Assembly: GCA_029465975.1 (NCBI GenBank)
Contig: CM055730.1
Coordinates: 21,102,441 to 21,166,440, forward strand
Direction: 5' to 3'
DNA from: Dallia pectoralis
Taxonomy: Eukaryota > Chordata > Actinopteri > Esociformes > Umbridae
Length of the DNA: 64,000 bases
This document shows positions 63,130-64,000 of the stretch, one piece after another. Both the position numbers and the translations under genes were made by a program. Position 1 is the stretch's first letter, and the number at the start of each line of letters is the position of its first letter. The notes below the pieces were generated by a model, which worked only from the letters and a program-made list of their open reading frames with translations, did not search any database and was not told where the DNA came from.

Positions 63130-63760
63130 TTTGAGTGCATGGATTATATGATCGCGATTATAGGAAAGAGCATTTGAGAACATCTGAGCAAATAGAGTGA
63201 TTCAAGAAAGTCAACAAGTATGACAGTAGTGCAGGTGATAGAGGTCCATGGCATCAGGGAGAGGAGTTGAAGACCGTTAACAGGTACAGAGATCGGACAG
63301 GTGTTCAGACAGGAGTAGTTTAAAGGCAGCTGGTGAGATAAGGGTTTCAAGTTTTGGGTTTTTTTGTAGTTCGTTTCAGTCATTGGCGGCTGCAAACTGG
63401 AATGATTGACGGCCGAATGTTGTGCAGGCTTTAGTGGTGACTAAGGCGATATACCTACTAGAGCGTAGACTGTGGGTGGGTAGGGCAATGGTAACTAGGG
63501 AGCTAAGGTACAGCGGGACTTTGCCTAGCAGAGACTTGTAAATAAGTTGGTACCAATGAGTTAAACGCTGAGTGATTAAGAACGGCCAGCCGACTGATGC
63601 GTAAATGTTGCAGTGGTGGGTGTTGTATGGGGCATTGGTGACGAAACGTACGACACTATGGTAAAACACATCCAATTTTTTCAGGAGAGAGTGAGGGAGT
63701 TGTATAAATGACATCGCCAAAGTCGAACATTGGAATAATAGTCATTAGTCACCAGGCAAG
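63130..63760 (-). pseudogene. LINE C-terminal remnant, minus strand
   Basis: A minus-strand frame (63376-63720) encodes LDVFYHSVVRFVTNAPYNTH, YKSLLGKVPLYLSSLVTI and FGRQSFQFAAAND, followed after a stop by NELQK. This pattern (FY.S..R......H.C.....W..L..R....W....YK.LLG..P.YL..L) is the C-terminal end of a fish LINE reverse transcriptase protein. Stops and lack of the rest show a dead, truncated copy; the family is uncertain. Confidence 0.6.
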
Positions 63761-64000
63761 TTTGGCCGCCTGAGTGAAAGAGGGCCTGTGGCGGAAGAGG
63801 AATGCATTATGTTTGTACTGCTAATAGCTTCCTCTTGTCCTATGTATTTTATTTGCCATTTGTTCAATTTATAATTTTTATACCATCCATTATCCCACTT
63901 GCACAGATGTGTTGCTCTCTGCACATTTGCATTGTTCTACATTGTTGAACTGGATGCCTGCACATTTATATATCCATGTTGATTGCACATCCTGACACTA

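Overview
This is vertebrate genomic DNA, most probably from a teleost fish of the pike/salmon group. The pointers are split exons with GT..AG borders, several Tc1-like transposon families, fish-type LINEs, and copies of a dispersed repeat (around 38030, 40600 and 62800) whose wording I associate with salmonids and pike. The species is an inference. No prokaryotic gene, CRISPR array, tRNA or rRNA was seen.

The window holds one recognisable gene on the + strand: ttc7a (tetratricopeptide repeat protein 7A), from exon 2 (4369) to the stop codon in exon 20 (55847-55849). The 19 exons found here join in a single frame (2423 nt, about 807 residues) with matching phases at every junction. Exon 1 was not found and should lie before base 1. 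The product is a scaffold of the plasma-membrane PI4-kinase IIIalpha (PI4KA) complex.

Layout: 1-4368 is intron 1, with a 93-bp hAT-type MITE and a 5'-truncated LINE. 4369-15290 carries exons 2-11 with small arrays. 15325-24050 is one 8.7-kb minisatellite filling intron 11. 24268-37076 carries exons 12-18 with many arrays and transposon pieces. Intron 18 (37077-45088) holds a Tc1-like element broken up by other repeats, then three long arrays. Exon 19 (45089-45291) is followed by a 10.3-kb intron of arrays. Exon 20 (55631-55849) is followed about 90 bp later by a Tc1-like remnant. 57060-64000 has no recognised gene, only nested transposons.

The striking feature is tandem-repeat load. About 25 distinct arrays (units of 10-90 bp) add up, by my boundaries, to about 24 kb of 64 kb, nearly all in introns of one gene. 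At least one array (13 bp, 56317-56872) can be traced to a specific piece of a Tc1-like transposase gene whose unexpanded version is present in another copy at 37735. A second (41 bp, 45735-47680) probably has a similar origin. The 8.7-kb array has no stop codon in frame with exon 11 and is a dense field of G-doublet motifs on the template strand. The very long open frames in these arrays are by-products of repetition, not genes.
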